A stretch of DNA of 64,000 nucleotides from assembly GCF_001050275.1 (NCBI RefSeq), contig NZ_BBYA01000010.1, forward strand, positions 372,001 through 436,000, in the 5' to 3' direction. Shown here one piece after another: positions 52,072 to 60,626 of this stretch. Under the pieces are notes generated by a model. That model did no database searches and had not been told where the DNA came from. It was given only the letters and a program-made list of their open reading frames with translations. The DNA comes from Leptolinea tardivitalis. Its GTDB lineage: Bacteria > Chloroflexota > Anaerolineae > Anaerolineales > Anaerolineaceae. Made by a program: the position numbers and the translations under genes. Position 1 is the stretch's first letter. Every line of letters starts with the position of its first letter.

Positions 52072-54213
52072 ATGACAGACGCACAAACAGACACACCCCT
52101 TTACCTCGATACCACCCGGCCAGTGGAAGAACGAGCCAGGGATCTGATCTCACGAATGACCCTGGAAGAGAAGGTCAGTCAGATGCGCAACAGCGCCGAG
52201 GCCATAGACCGGCTGGGAATTCCGGCCTATGATTACTGGAATGAAGGGCTGCACGGTGTTGGTCGTAATGGCCGTGCAACAGTCTTCCCGCAAGCCATTG
52301 GAATGGCTGCCACCTGGGATACTGATCTTATTTACCGAGTTGCCACAGCCATCAGCACAGAAGGTCGGGCGAAATATCATGAAACTTTGCGCCGGTGTGG
52401 AAACACTATTATTTATCAAGGCTTAACGTTCTGGTCGCCCAATGTAAACATTTTCCGTGATCCGAGGTGGGGACGCGGACAGGAAACCTGGGGAGAAGAC
52501 CCTTTTCTGACAGGAGAGATGGGTGCGGCTTTTGTTCATGGCATGCAGGGAGATGATCCGCATTATTTACGAACGGCCGCCTGTGCCAAACATTACGCCG
52601 TTCACAGCGGCCCCGAAGATGAGCGACACACCTTTGATGCCAATGTGACCCGGCGCGAACTTTTCGATACCTATCTGCCAGCCTTCAAGAAACTGGTTAC
52701 GGAAGCGAATGTCGAAATTGTGATGGGCGCCTACAACCGCTTGTATGGCATTCCCTGCTGTGCATCTCCCTTATTGATTCAGGAAATACTGCGCGATAAA
52801 TGGGGATTCAAAGGCCATTTTGTTTCGGATTGTGGTGCACTGGCAGATTTCCACCAGACTCACGGTTATACAAAAGACGTCGTGGAATCGGCCGGGGTAG
52901 CCCTGAAAGCTGGCTGCGACCTGAGTTGTGTTTGCACGTACGAACATCTGCCCGAAGCCATTGAGCGTGGTCTGATCACAGAAAAAGATATTGACGAATC
53001 ACTGATACGCACGTACACCACCCGGTTCAAACTGGGTATGTTTGACCCGGTTGAAAAAGTGCCGTACGCCGCTATTCCCATGGACGTAGTCGGATGCGAA
53101 GAACACCGACAACTGGCCTATGAAGCGGCTGTAAAATCTATGGTTTTATTAAAAAACCGCAATAATATTCTGCCGCTGAAAAAAGAAACCCGCGATATCT
53201 ATGTAGTCGGTCCCAATGCGGCCAATCTGGATTGCCTTCTGGGCAGTTACTTTGGAATAAATGACCACATGGTTACTGCACTGGAAGGTCTGTCGCTCCG
53301 TGCACCTGAAGGTACCAAGGTGGAGTATAAAATGGGTTCATTGCTGGCACAACAAAGTGCCAATCCTTTCGATTGGTCGCTGGAAGCCGCTCCGGCAGCC
53401 GATGTAACCATTGCCTGTATGGGGTTGGCTCCTGTGCTAGAAGGTGAAGAAGGGGATGCGCTGCTCTCTGCAAAGAGTGGCGATCGCGAAAGTCTGTCCC
53501 TCCCGGCTCCTCAGGTGGACTATATCAAAAAACTGGTGGTCCGGGGAGCACGGATCGTACTGGTGATTTTCAGTGGAAGCCCCGTGGTACTGGGAGAACT
53601 GGAAGATATGGTAGAAGCCATAATTCAGGTCTGGTATCCGGGTGAAGAGGGTGGCAAAGCTCTGGCAGATGTGTTATTCGGGAACGCAACACCTTCCGGT
53701 AAACTACCGATCACCTTTCCCGCTTCCCTTTCACAACTACCGGCGTTCAATGATTACAGTATGAATAACCGGACATACCGGTACTCCAAAGAAACGCCAG
53801 CCTTCCCGTTTGGTTTCGGGCTAAGTTATACCAAATTTACATACAATCAATTGATTTTGCATGAGACCAATGTTAAAATGGGTCAACCACTTGAACTTAA
53901 GTTCAATATCACCAATGCAGGCGATGTTGAAGCAGAGGAAGTGGCGCAGATTTACCTGACAGATGTAAAGGCTTCCACCATTGTTCCTCAGTACAAATTA
54001 ATAGGTTTCAAACGGATTCATTTACAGCCTGGTGAAACACGTACAGTTCCATTTACGGTAACCCCAGAAATGATGATGTTCATAAATGATAACGGCGACC
54101 CTATTCTGGAACCTGGAGATTTTGTAGTGCACGTAGGTGGAAGTTCGCCAAGTCAACGGGCTGTTGACCTGGGATTGCAGGCGAATCTGACAGCAAGTTT
54201 TAACCTTTCCTGA
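52072..54213 (+). CDS. Glycoside hydrolase family 3, probable beta-xylosidase, cytoplasmic
   Basis: A 713-residue GH3 enzyme with the three usual parts: TIM barrel (about 25-325), alpha/beta sandwich (about 350-590) and fibronectin-III-like C-terminal domain (about 600-705). The nucleophile is D253 in GHFVSDCGALADF. Substrate-site landmarks are YDYWNEGLHGVGRNGRATVF, NIFRDPRWGRGQETWGED and ACAKHYAVHSGPEDERH. The acid/base is probably one of the glutamates in LEGEEGDAL. The ordering YWNEALHGV-type and CAKHF-type motifs are those of beta-xylosidases and related enzymes. There is no signal peptide, so it hydrolyses imported oligosaccharides inside the cell. It follows xylB by 36 bases. Beta-glucosidase activity is an alternative. 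Confidence 0.93.
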   Translation: MTDAQTDTPLYLDTTRPVEERARDLISRMTLEEKVSQMRNSAEAIDRLGIPAYDYWNEGLHGVGRNGRATVFPQAIGMAATWDTDLIYRVATAISTEGRAKYHETLRRCGNTIIYQGLTFWSPNVNIFRDPRWGRGQETWGEDPFLTGEMGAAFVHGMQGDDPHYLRTAACAKHYAVHSGPEDERHTFDANVTRRELFDTYLPAFKKLVTEANVEIVMGAYNRLYGIPCCASPLLIQEILRDKWGFKGHFVSDCGALADFHQTHGYTKDVVESAGVALKAGCDLSCVCTYEHLPEAIERGLITEKDIDESLIRTYTTRFKLGMFDPVEKVPYAAIPMDVVGCEEHRQLAYEAAVKSMVLLKNRNNILPLKKETRDIYVVGPNAANLDCLLGSYFGINDHMVTALEGLSLRAPEGTKVEYKMGSLLAQQSANPFDWSLEAAPAADVTIACMGLAPVLEGEEGDALLSAKSGDRESLSLPAPQVDYIKKLVVRGARIVLVIFSGSPVVLGELEDMVEAIIQVWYPGEEGGKALADVLFGNATPSGKLPITFPASLSQLPAFNDYSMNNRTYRYSKETPAFPFGFGLSYTKFTYNQLILHETNVKMGQPLELKFNITNAGDVEAEEVAQIYLTDVKASTIVPQYKLIGFKRIHLQPGETRTVPFTVTPEMMMFINDNGDPILEPGDFVVHVGGSSPSQRAVDLGLQANLTASFNLS

Positions 54214-54250
54214 TTCGAGTTGGAAGGGGGTAGACCGACTCCTTCTTGTG

Positions 54251-54289
54251 TACTCCACCACCATTTAGGGCATGGTGGTGGAGTATTTT
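54251..54289 (+). terminator. Rho-independent terminator of the lacI-xylB-GH3 unit
   Basis: A perfect 14-bp stem, TACTCCACCACCAT with ATGGTGGTGGAGTA, and a 7-base loop, followed by TTTTAAG. Confidence 0.85.
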
Positions 54290-54366
54290 AAGGGACAAAT
54301 AGCATTATTAAAGAGTTACCTTTGTAACAATTTGTACATAATTGGTGGATTCAGAAAGAAAACCTG

Positions 54367-54394
54367 TTGACAAAGTACTTCCTGTTGTTATAAT
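54367..54394 (+). promoter_or_regulatory. Consensus sigma-70 promoter
   Basis: TTGACA at 54367-54372 and TATAAT at 54389-54394, both perfect, spaced by 16 bases. It is followed within six bases by a LacI-type operator. Confidence 0.75.
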
Positions 54395-54399
54395 ATTTT

Positions 54400-54413
54400 T
54401 GTAAACGCTTCCA
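54400..54413. promoter_or_regulatory. LacI-type operator 1
   Basis: TGTAAACGCTTCCA covers the expected transcription start of the promoter at 54367-54394. It shares the GTAAACG core with the two boxes downstream. Confidence 0.6.
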
Positions 54414-54491
54414 AATCCGCGATACTTCAGCACTCGCTATATTTCAAAATCAAATAGGGTTTCAAGTGGGAAATGTTTTTGATTGAGATAA

Positions 54492-54505
54492 TGTAAACGT
54501 TTCCA
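54492..54505. promoter_or_regulatory. LacI-type operator 2
   Basis: TGTAAACGTTTCCA has the core GTAAACGTTT of the family consensus. It lies 92 bases downstream of operator 1, a distance suited to looping. Confidence 0.55.
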
Positions 54506-54548
54506 TGCAATAGATTGGTTTTTAATCCGCTTATCGTTTACAAATTAT

Positions 54549-54562
54549 CGTAAACGCTTACG
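54549..54562. promoter_or_regulatory. LacI-type operator 3
   Basis: CGTAAACGCTTACG is a near-palindrome 30 bases before the start codon of the lacI-like gene. An inverted half-site GTTTAC lies just upstream at 54536-54541. Confidence 0.55.
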
Positions 54563-54592
54563 TGCCTGAATAAATGAAAGAACACCTGGGTA

Positions 54593-55624
54593 ATGAAATC
54601 GTCGAGTCTGGTTTCCAACAATGTCACCATTTTTGAGGTCGCCTCACAGGCAGGTGTCTCGTATGGAACCGTCTCTCGCGTCCTGAATCAAGACCAGCAT
54701 GTGAAAGCGGAAACCCGCGAACGCGTAATGAAAACTATCCGGGATCTGGGGTATGTAGTCAATCGTCAGGCTCGCAGTCTGGCTGGAGGGAAAACCCACA
54801 TCATTGGTATTCTGGTTCCCGATCTGGGTACCGGCTATATTGGTGAGATTATTCAGGGAATTAACACTGAATTACAGATTGCATCCTATGACCTGATGCT
54901 CTATACCACCCACCGTACTCCTGTTCTGGAGGCAGATTATGTAGCCAGCCTGGCCCAGGGCATGGTGGATGGTTTACTTTTGGTCTTGCCCCGCAATCCT
55001 GAAGATTACATCGGCATTTTGAATTCACGTCATTTTCCTTTTGTTCTGATCGATCATCAAGGAATCGGACAGAACTGCCCTGCTGTCGGTGCAACCAACT
55101 GGCAGGGCGCTTACAATGCCACAGAATATCTGATCCAACTCGGGCATACACGGATTGGCTTCATTACAGGTTGGATGGATCTGGGGGCGGCAGTGGACAG
55201 GTTGGAGGGATACAAAGCTGCACTCTGGGCACACCACATCCCTTTCACCGAAGACCTGGTCCGACAAAGCACCTTCCATCAATTGGATGGATACAACTGC
55301 GCCATGGACCTGCTGAATCAGCCTGTCCCTCCTACCGCGATTTTTGCATCCAATGATGTGATGGCGTTTGGTGCCATGGATGCCGTTCGAGAAAAAGGCC
55401 AGCGGATACCAGAAGATATTTCCATTGTCGGGTTTGATGATATTCCGCAGGCCAGCATCATCCACCCGGCATTAACAACTGTGCGCCAACCTCTGCGTAA
55501 TATGGGGAATGTGGCCACACAGATGCTTCTTGAGCTTTTAAAAAATCCAGACACACCAACAAAGCGGATTGAATTACCCACAGGGCTGGTAGTGCGTGAC
55601 TCCTGTCAGCCTCCCCGCGGTTGA
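54593..55624 (+). CDS. LacI family transcriptional regulator (paralogue of the 49.4-kb gene)
   Basis: A 343-residue repressor closely related to the LacI protein at 49.4 kb through most of its length. The helix-turn-helix is VTIFEVASQAGVSYGTVSRV and the hinge NRQARSLAGGKT. The core includes IGILVPDLGTGYIGEIIQGI, FASNDVMAFGAMDAVREKG and ISIVGFDDIPQASIIHPALT. The recognition helix matches that of its paralogue, so the two may compete for the same boxes while answering different sugars. Three operator boxes precede it. The solute-binding protein gene starts 95 bases after its stop, so it may be co-transcribed with the oligosaccharide transporter genes. Confidence 0.93.
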   Translation: MKSSSLVSNNVTIFEVASQAGVSYGTVSRVLNQDQHVKAETRERVMKTIRDLGYVVNRQARSLAGGKTHIIGILVPDLGTGYIGEIIQGINTELQIASYDLMLYTTHRTPVLEADYVASLAQGMVDGLLLVLPRNPEDYIGILNSRHFPFVLIDHQGIGQNCPAVGATNWQGAYNATEYLIQLGHTRIGFITGWMDLGAAVDRLEGYKAALWAHHIPFTEDLVRQSTFHQLDGYNCAMDLLNQPVPPTAIFASNDVMAFGAMDAVREKGQRIPEDISIVGFDDIPQASIIHPALTTVRQPLRNMGNVATQMLLELLKNPDTPTKRIELPTGLVVRDSCQPPRG

Positions 55625-55629
55625 TTGAT

Positions 55630-55642
55630 AAAAAGGAGGTGA
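55630..55642 (+). promoter_or_regulatory. Orphan extended Shine-Dalgarno (STAB-SD-like) in the leader
   Basis: AAAAAGGAGGTGA matches most of the 16S rRNA 3' end complement but has no usable start codon after it. The real start at 55720, about 80 bases on, has its own AAAGGAGAAGG site. Confidence 0.45.
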
Positions 55643-55719
55643 TTTTACACTTTTCCGTTGTTGCAATAGAGAATTTTTCTCATACCTCAATGTACTATCA
55701 AAAAAAGGAGAAGGATGTT

Positions 55720-57024
55720 ATGCGTAACAAATTGTTTAAGTTAGTCAGCATTCTCATGATTGCCATGTTCGTTCTGGCAGCCGCTCCGGCCCCGGCCGTT
55801 TATGCTGCCCCCGCCAAAGCCGATAAAGTCAAGATCACCTGGTGGCACATTTCCACCAAAGATCCCGCCCTGTCGGACTGGAAAAAGATGGCCGATGACT
55901 ACATGAAAGCCCATCCGAATGTGGAAATCGAAATCACCGTTCTTGAAAACGAAGCCTTCAAGACCAAATTGACCACCGTTATGCAGTCTGGTGAAGTTCC
56001 TGATATCTTCCAGAGCTGGGGTGGTGCCGGTCTGTCTGAACAGATCGATGCCGGTCTGTTGAAAGACATCACCGCTGACCTCGATGCCAACAATGGTGAA
56101 TGGCGCAAGACCTTCGCTCCCGCCGCTCTGGCCGTGTTCGCCAAAGATGGCAAGAACTACGGTGTGCCGTGGGACATGGGTGCTGTTACCTGGTGGTACA
56201 ACAAAGACCTGTTCGCCAAAGCCAAAATCGACAAAGAACCCGCTACCTGGTCTGAATTCCTGGCCGATGTCAAGAAATTGAAAGACGCTGGTATCACCCC
56301 GATTTCCGTAGGTGAAGGTCACACCTGGACCGGTATGCACATCTGGTCATACCTGGCCACCCGCATTGGCGGCGAAAAAGCCTTCAAAGCTGCCCTGGAT
56401 CGCTCTGGTTCCTTCGCTGATCCCGCTTTCGTAAAAGCCGGTGAAGAACTGAAGAAACTCATCGATATGAAACCCTTCCAGGAAGGTTTCTTGAGCGCCA
56501 CGCATGATGAAATGCAGGCCACCTTCGGTAACGGCGAAGCTGCCATGGAACTTGGTGGACAGTGGTCTCCTAGCGTGCAGGCTGCCAACAGCAAAGACAA
56601 GAAGGGTGTCAAGAATCTTGGCATGTTCGGTTTCCCGGCTGTTGAAGGTGGTGCTGGTGATGGTTCCGATGTGGTCGGTGGCGGCAATGGTTTCGCCATT
56701 GGCAAGAATGCTTCCCCCGAAGCCATCGATTTCGTCAAATACCTGACCAATAAAGACAACCAGACCATTATCGCTGCTTCCGGAACAGGCATCCCTGTAG
56801 TTGCCGGCGCCGAAGCTGGTCTGAAAGACCCCAACATGAAGATGGTCCAGAAGACTTTCGCCAGCGCGAAATACTTCCAGCTGTACTACGATCAGTTCCT
56901 GCCCTCCCTCGTTGGTGGCGCCATCAACGACAATGTCCAGAAACTCTTCGCCGGTACCGCTTCTCCTGAAGAGGTTGCCAAAGCGATTGAAGCTTCTGCT
57001 GCAGAAAACATCACCAAGAAATAA
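55720..57024 (+). CDS. Sugar ABC transporter solute-binding protein, family 1
   Basis: A 434-residue exported binding protein of the MalE/MsmE cluster. The N-terminal signal peptide (LVSILMIAMFVLAAAPAPAVYA) has no lipobox cysteine, so the protein is either anchored by an uncleaved signal or free. The fold starts at VKITWWHISTKDPALSDWKK, with PDIFQSWGGAGLSEQIDAG, YGVPWDMGAVTWWYNKDLF and the MELGGQWSPSV sugar-contact region. Aromatic-rich sites fit oligosaccharides. Codon use is strongly biased, as in the duplicated binding protein. The start at 55720 follows AAAGGAGAAGG; an earlier in-frame reading from 55621 overlaps the lacI gene. It is followed by two permease genes; the ATPase (MsmX-like) must be encoded elsewhere. 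Confidence 0.93.
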   Translation: MRNKLFKLVSILMIAMFVLAAAPAPAVYAAPAKADKVKITWWHISTKDPALSDWKKMADDYMKAHPNVEIEITVLENEAFKTKLTTVMQSGEVPDIFQSWGGAGLSEQIDAGLLKDITADLDANNGEWRKTFAPAALAVFAKDGKNYGVPWDMGAVTWWYNKDLFAKAKIDKEPATWSEFLADVKKLKDAGITPISVGEGHTWTGMHIWSYLATRIGGEKAFKAALDRSGSFADPAFVKAGEELKKLIDMKPFQEGFLSATHDEMQATFGNGEAAMELGGQWSPSVQAANSKDKKGVKNLGMFGFPAVEGGAGDGSDVVGGGNGFAIGKNASPEAIDFVKYLTNKDNQTIIAASGTGIPVVAGAEAGLKDPNMKMVQKTFASAKYFQLYYDQFLPSLVGGAINDNVQKLFAGTASPEEVAKAIEASAAENITKK

Positions 57025-57039
57025 GCTGTAATTTTTGAA

Positions 57040-57080
57040 ACAGGTGCGCGGATGGATATAAAAATCTATCCCGCACCTGT
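57040..57080 (+). terminator. Intercistronic hairpin after the second binding protein gene
   Basis: ACAGGTGCG at 57040-57048 pairs with CGCACCTGT at 57072-57080, with a further partial stem (GGATA with TATCC) inside. A short T-rich stretch follows. As with the hairpin at 46485-46520, it sits between a binding-protein gene and its transporter genes. Confidence 0.6.
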
Positions 57081-57221
57081 TCTTTGTAAATACGCCAGAT
57101 GTGTAGTTTCTCAGGCGCTGGAATATGCTACAGTATTCAGGTGGAACAGTGCCTCGGGAACGATATTCGGAAATCCGGTTGGTTGAATCCTCCGAATAGA
57201 AATAACCAGAAAGAGATCCCC

Positions 57222-58166
57222 ATGCAATCATTTCCTACCAGTCCAAATGTATCCAAAAATCCCCGCCCTCCGCTTTTATCTCGCAAAACAAAAGACGGTC
57301 TTGGTATCGCCCTGTTTCTTGCACCCGCACTTATTTTGTTTGTTCTTTTCCTGATATATCCCATTATTCGATCGGTTTATTACAGTACATTCAATTGGAA
57401 CGGACTTGGACCGGCTACAAAGTACATCGGGATCAACAATTACATCAAGATTCTCTCCGATAAAGTCTTTATGCAGGCTGTACAAAATGTCCTGGTGATC
57501 ATTGTATGTTCACTGGCCATTCAACTTCCACTGGCAATGCTTCTTGCTGTTCTGGTTGGCCGTGATTTACCCGGACGAGGCATTTTCCGCACAATCTTCT
57601 TCCTTCCATACGTCCTTTCAGAAGTCAACGCCGCCATCATGTGGATGCTGCTCTTTAATGCCAATCCACAACGCGGCCTTATAAATGGTGTTCTGGTAGC
57701 ACTCGGTTTACCAGCTGTTGCCTGGCTGGCAGATATGCGAGTTGTTCTCTTTGCAATTTTTATCACCCTAACCTGGAAATATTTCGGCTTCCACATGCTT
57801 CTTTACCTTACCGGGTTGCAGAATATTCCCACAGAAATTGAGGAAGCCGCCCGCATGGACGGAGCTAATGCTTTTCAGAATTTCTTCTATATAACACTTC
57901 CTCTTTTGAGCAGTCCGATCAGGACATCGGTTTATATGTCTGTACTGGGCTCCATCCAGCAATTTATTGTGGTCTGGATTATGACCGGGGGTGGACCCGT
58001 CAACGCCAGCGAAACCATGGCTACATATATGTACCGCTTTGGTTTTGTACGCTTCCAACTGGGATATGGTTCCGCCGTGACCATCATCATGTTCATACTG
58101 TGTGTGATCTTCTCTCTGATCTACCAGCAGTTGACCAAAAAACCCGATTACCTTACCGGACTTTAG
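57222..58166 (+). CDS. Sugar ABC transporter permease, MalF/UgpA type
   Basis: A 314-residue membrane subunit with six membrane helices. The first is LFLAPALILFVLFLIYPIIR, followed by the usual YYSTFNWNGLGPATKYIGINNY stretch. The ATPase-contact EAA motif is EEAARMDGANAFQNFFYITLPLL. It pairs with the next permease and the binding protein at 55.7 kb to import oligosaccharides. The start is at the ATG at 57222, with AGAAAGAGA upstream; an earlier in-frame ATG at 57099 would add 41 residues with no membrane segment. The next permease starts 14 bases after its stop. Confidence 0.93.
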   Translation: MQSFPTSPNVSKNPRPPLLSRKTKDGLGIALFLAPALILFVLFLIYPIIRSVYYSTFNWNGLGPATKYIGINNYIKILSDKVFMQAVQNVLVIIVCSLAIQLPLAMLLAVLVGRDLPGRGIFRTIFFLPYVLSEVNAAIMWMLLFNANPQRGLINGVLVALGLPAVAWLADMRVVLFAIFITLTWKYFGFHMLLYLTGLQNIPTEIEEAARMDGANAFQNFFYITLPLLSSPIRTSVYMSVLGSIQQFIVVWIMTGGGPVNASETMATYMYRFGFVRFQLGYGSAVTIIMFILCVIFSLIYQQLTKKPDYLTGL

Positions 58167-58180
58167 AAAGGCTTGTTGAC

Positions 58181-59050
58181 ATGCAAAGAGTGCTAATTAC
58201 CCCCAAATGGATGCGGAAAGCGGTTCCCCGTTTCTTTCAATACCTCATTTTAATCATTGCCTCGATTCTGATCTTTGTTCCAATCGTGATCCTGATGTTC
58301 GGGAGCGTTAAGACGACAGGTCAGATGTATTCACGACCTTATGATATTCCCAATCCGCCCCAGTGGGACAATATCATTAACATTTTGACAACGCCCGCTT
58401 TCTGGGGCATGATGAAAAACAGTCTTATTGTTATGATCTCAACTACCACAGGCACTGTCATCATCTGTGCGATGGTCGCTTTTGTTTTGGCACGGCTTGA
58501 ATTCCGTGGTAAGAACTTTATTTTCAATCTGTTTACCCTGGGGTTGATGTTCCCGATTAATGTTGCCATTCTGCCCGTTTATTTTGTCCTCCGGCAGATT
58601 ACCCAGATGGGTATTCCCCTAATTAATACTCTGATCGGAGTCATTCTGGTTCAGATTGCCTTCCAACTTTCTGGTAATATTTTGATCCTGAAAGGATTTT
58701 TCACGGCTGTACCGACTGAATTACAGGATGCCGCCTATATTGACGGCTGCAACAATTTCGACTTCTTCTGGCGCATCATGCTGCCGCTGGTCAAACCATC
58801 ACTGGCGGCCGTGGCAGCTCTGGTGATGATTGTCAGTTGGAACGATTTGCTTGTACCCCTGATTGTGTTAAACAGCAACACACTCTGGACGTTGCCGTTG
58901 GGAACCATGCAGTTCCAGGGTCAATATGGTCAGGATCTGGCGCTGATATCAGCATTTGTTATGTTATCCTCCATACCAACCATTGTTTTCTACTTTTTCG
59001 CCGAGAAACAGATTGTGGCAGGTTTGACTGCCGGCGCTGTCAAAGGGTAA
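58181..59050 (+). CDS. Sugar ABC transporter permease, MalG/UgpE type
   Basis: A 289-residue membrane subunit with six membrane helices. The first is FFQYLILIIASILIFVPIVI, followed by the typical KTTGQMYSRPYDIPNPPQWDN and NSLIVMISTTTGTVIICAMVAF. The EAA motif is ELQDAAYIDGCNNFDFFWRI with LPLVKPS. The C-terminal EKQIVAGLTAGAVKG ending is the classic MalG-type tail that enters the ATPase dimer. It starts at the ATG at 58181 (AAAGG upstream). A terminator-like hairpin separates it from the GH51 gene. Confidence 0.95.
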   Translation: MQRVLITPKWMRKAVPRFFQYLILIIASILIFVPIVILMFGSVKTTGQMYSRPYDIPNPPQWDNIINILTTPAFWGMMKNSLIVMISTTTGTVIICAMVAFVLARLEFRGKNFIFNLFTLGLMFPINVAILPVYFVLRQITQMGIPLINTLIGVILVQIAFQLSGNILILKGFFTAVPTELQDAAYIDGCNNFDFFWRIMLPLVKPSLAAVAALVMIVSWNDLLVPLIVLNSNTLWTLPLGTMQFQGQYGQDLALISAFVMLSSIPTIVFYFFAEKQIVAGLTAGAVKG

Positions 59051-59084
59051 AACGCTCTTCGCATTCTCTTATCGTTGCAGACCC

Positions 59085-59118
59085 AAGCCGGATGACCGCC
59101 ATGATCATCCGGCTTTTT
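59085..59118 (+). terminator. Rho-independent terminator after the permease genes
   Basis: AAGCCGGATGA pairs perfectly with TCATCCGGCTT around a 9-base loop, followed by a T-run. It lies between the MalG-type permease and the GH51 start at 59136, so GH51 may be expressed only by read-through unless it has a promoter of its own, which was not seen. Confidence 0.85.
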
Positions 59119-59135
59119 AATCAGGACAAATTAAT

Positions 59136-60626
59136 ATGGAATCTACTCATATCACACTCCATCCCGATTTCTCTATTTCTCCGGTTGATCCGCGTATCTT
59201 TGGTGGCTTTCTTGAGCACCTGGGAAGGGCGGTTTATCAGGGAATTTACCAACCCGACTCCAGACACGCAGATGAGAATGGCTTTCGTTCTGATGTGTTA
59301 CAGGCTCTGAAAGCTCTGCGATTGACCACCATGCGGTATCCGGGTGGGAATTTTTCTTCAGGATATCACTGGATGGATGGAATCGGCCCCAAAGACCAGC
59401 GCCCCACCTTGAACGATCTTGCCTGGGCGAGTATTGAACCCAACCAGTTCGGCACAGATGAGTTCTTGAAACTTTGCCGATTGATGAATTGGGAACCCAT
59501 GCTGGCCTGCAATCTGGGTACTGGAACCCCCGAAGAAGCCCGCAACTGGGTGGAATACTGCAATCTCCCTGGTGGAACGAAATTTGCCAATTTGCGGGTG
59601 CGAAATGGTTCCGTTGATCCTTCCAGGGTAAATCTATGGTGCCTCGGCAACGAAATGGACGGCCCCTGGCAATTGGGACACGTTCCAGCCGGTCAATATG
59701 CCCTGCGGGCACAACAGGCAGCCAAGATGATGAAAGACGCGGATCCGGATATCAAATTCACCGTCTGTGGAAGCTGTACGGTCGATTTACCCACATATCT
59801 TGAATGGGATAAAGAAGTGCTGGATTATGTGGGTGACTATGCCGATTACATCAGTCTGCATCGGTATGCTGTCAACCGGGGAAACCTGCCAGATTACCTG
59901 GCCAGCATTGCCGGTATTGACCGACAGATTGAAGAAGTCGATGCCGTTTGCCGTTTTATTCAGGCAAAACGGAAAAGTCATAAGCGCACTTACTTGAGTT
60001 TTGATGAGTGGAATGTTTGGTACCGTACCACCGGTCCGGAGTTTACCAATGGACGGGGAAAATTTGCTGCGCATTTATTGGAGGAAGAATTTGACCTATC
60101 GGATGCCCTGGTAGTTGCCGGATTTCTGAACAGTTTTATCCGTCACGCAGATTCGGTGAAAATGGCCAGTCTGGCACAGGTGGTTAATGCCATTGCCCCC
60201 ATTTTGACCCGCGGCGATGATCTTCTTTTGCAATCCACGTATTACCCGCTGTTGATGTTTGCCAACCGTCGGGATGGACTGGCCATGCAAATGAGAATTT
60301 CAGGGCCGAATTATCCAAATGATATATATGGGAACATCAATTATCTCGATGGCAGTGCCATCTGGAATGAAAGTACATTACACCTGTTTTTGATCAATCG
60401 CAGCCTGAACGAAATGTCTGATGCCATTGTAGATTTCAATGCCATGATCCAGTCAGTTGAATCAGCTGAAGTATTGACCGCCAGACAGGCAACCAGTGCC
60501 AATTCGTTTGAAAATCCGAATGAGGTTTGTGCCAGATCATTTGATTCTATAAAGGTCAAGAATGGCCGTGCGGAACTCACTCTGCCGCCGCTTTCCTTTG
60601 CAGCCATAACATTCCAGTTATTCTAG
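59136..60626 (+). CDS. GH51 alpha-L-arabinofuranosidase
   Basis: A 496-residue retaining glycosidase of family 51 that removes arabinofuranosyl side groups from arabinoxylan or arabinan oligosaccharides. The acid/base is E173 in LWCLGNEMDGPW and the nucleophile E291 in YLSFDEWNVWYR. Other family landmarks are RIFGGFLEHLGRAVYQGIY, TTMRYPGGNFSSGYHW, and SLHRYAVNRG; a C-terminal beta-sandwich follows. Length is normal and there is no signal peptide, so it works inside the cell on imported oligosaccharides. The gene's 3' end overlaps that of the convergent HD-GYP gene by four bases. Confidence 0.95.
   Translation: MESTHITLHPDFSISPVDPRIFGGFLEHLGRAVYQGIYQPDSRHADENGFRSDVLQALKALRLTTMRYPGGNFSSGYHWMDGIGPKDQRPTLNDLAWASIEPNQFGTDEFLKLCRLMNWEPMLACNLGTGTPEEARNWVEYCNLPGGTKFANLRVRNGSVDPSRVNLWCLGNEMDGPWQLGHVPAGQYALRAQQAAKMMKDADPDIKFTVCGSCTVDLPTYLEWDKEVLDYVGDYADYISLHRYAVNRGNLPDYLASIAGIDRQIEEVDAVCRFIQAKRKSHKRTYLSFDEWNVWYRTTGPEFTNGRGKFAAHLLEEEFDLSDALVVAGFLNSFIRHADSVKMASLAQVVNAIAPILTRGDDLLLQSTYYPLLMFANRRDGLAMQMRISGPNYPNDIYGNINYLDGSAIWNESTLHLFLINRSLNEMSDAIVDFNAMIQSVESAEVLTARQATSANSFENPNEVCARSFDSIKVKNGRAELTLPPLSFAAITFQLF

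Larger units (their letters stand above)
54290..54592. promoter_or_regulatory. Control region of the second lacI-like gene
   Basis: About 300 bases with a consensus promoter at 54367-54394, three LacI-type boxes at 54400-54413, 54492-54505 and 54549-54562, and an extra inverted GTTTAC half-site at 54536-54541. No gene is present. Confidence 0.65.
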
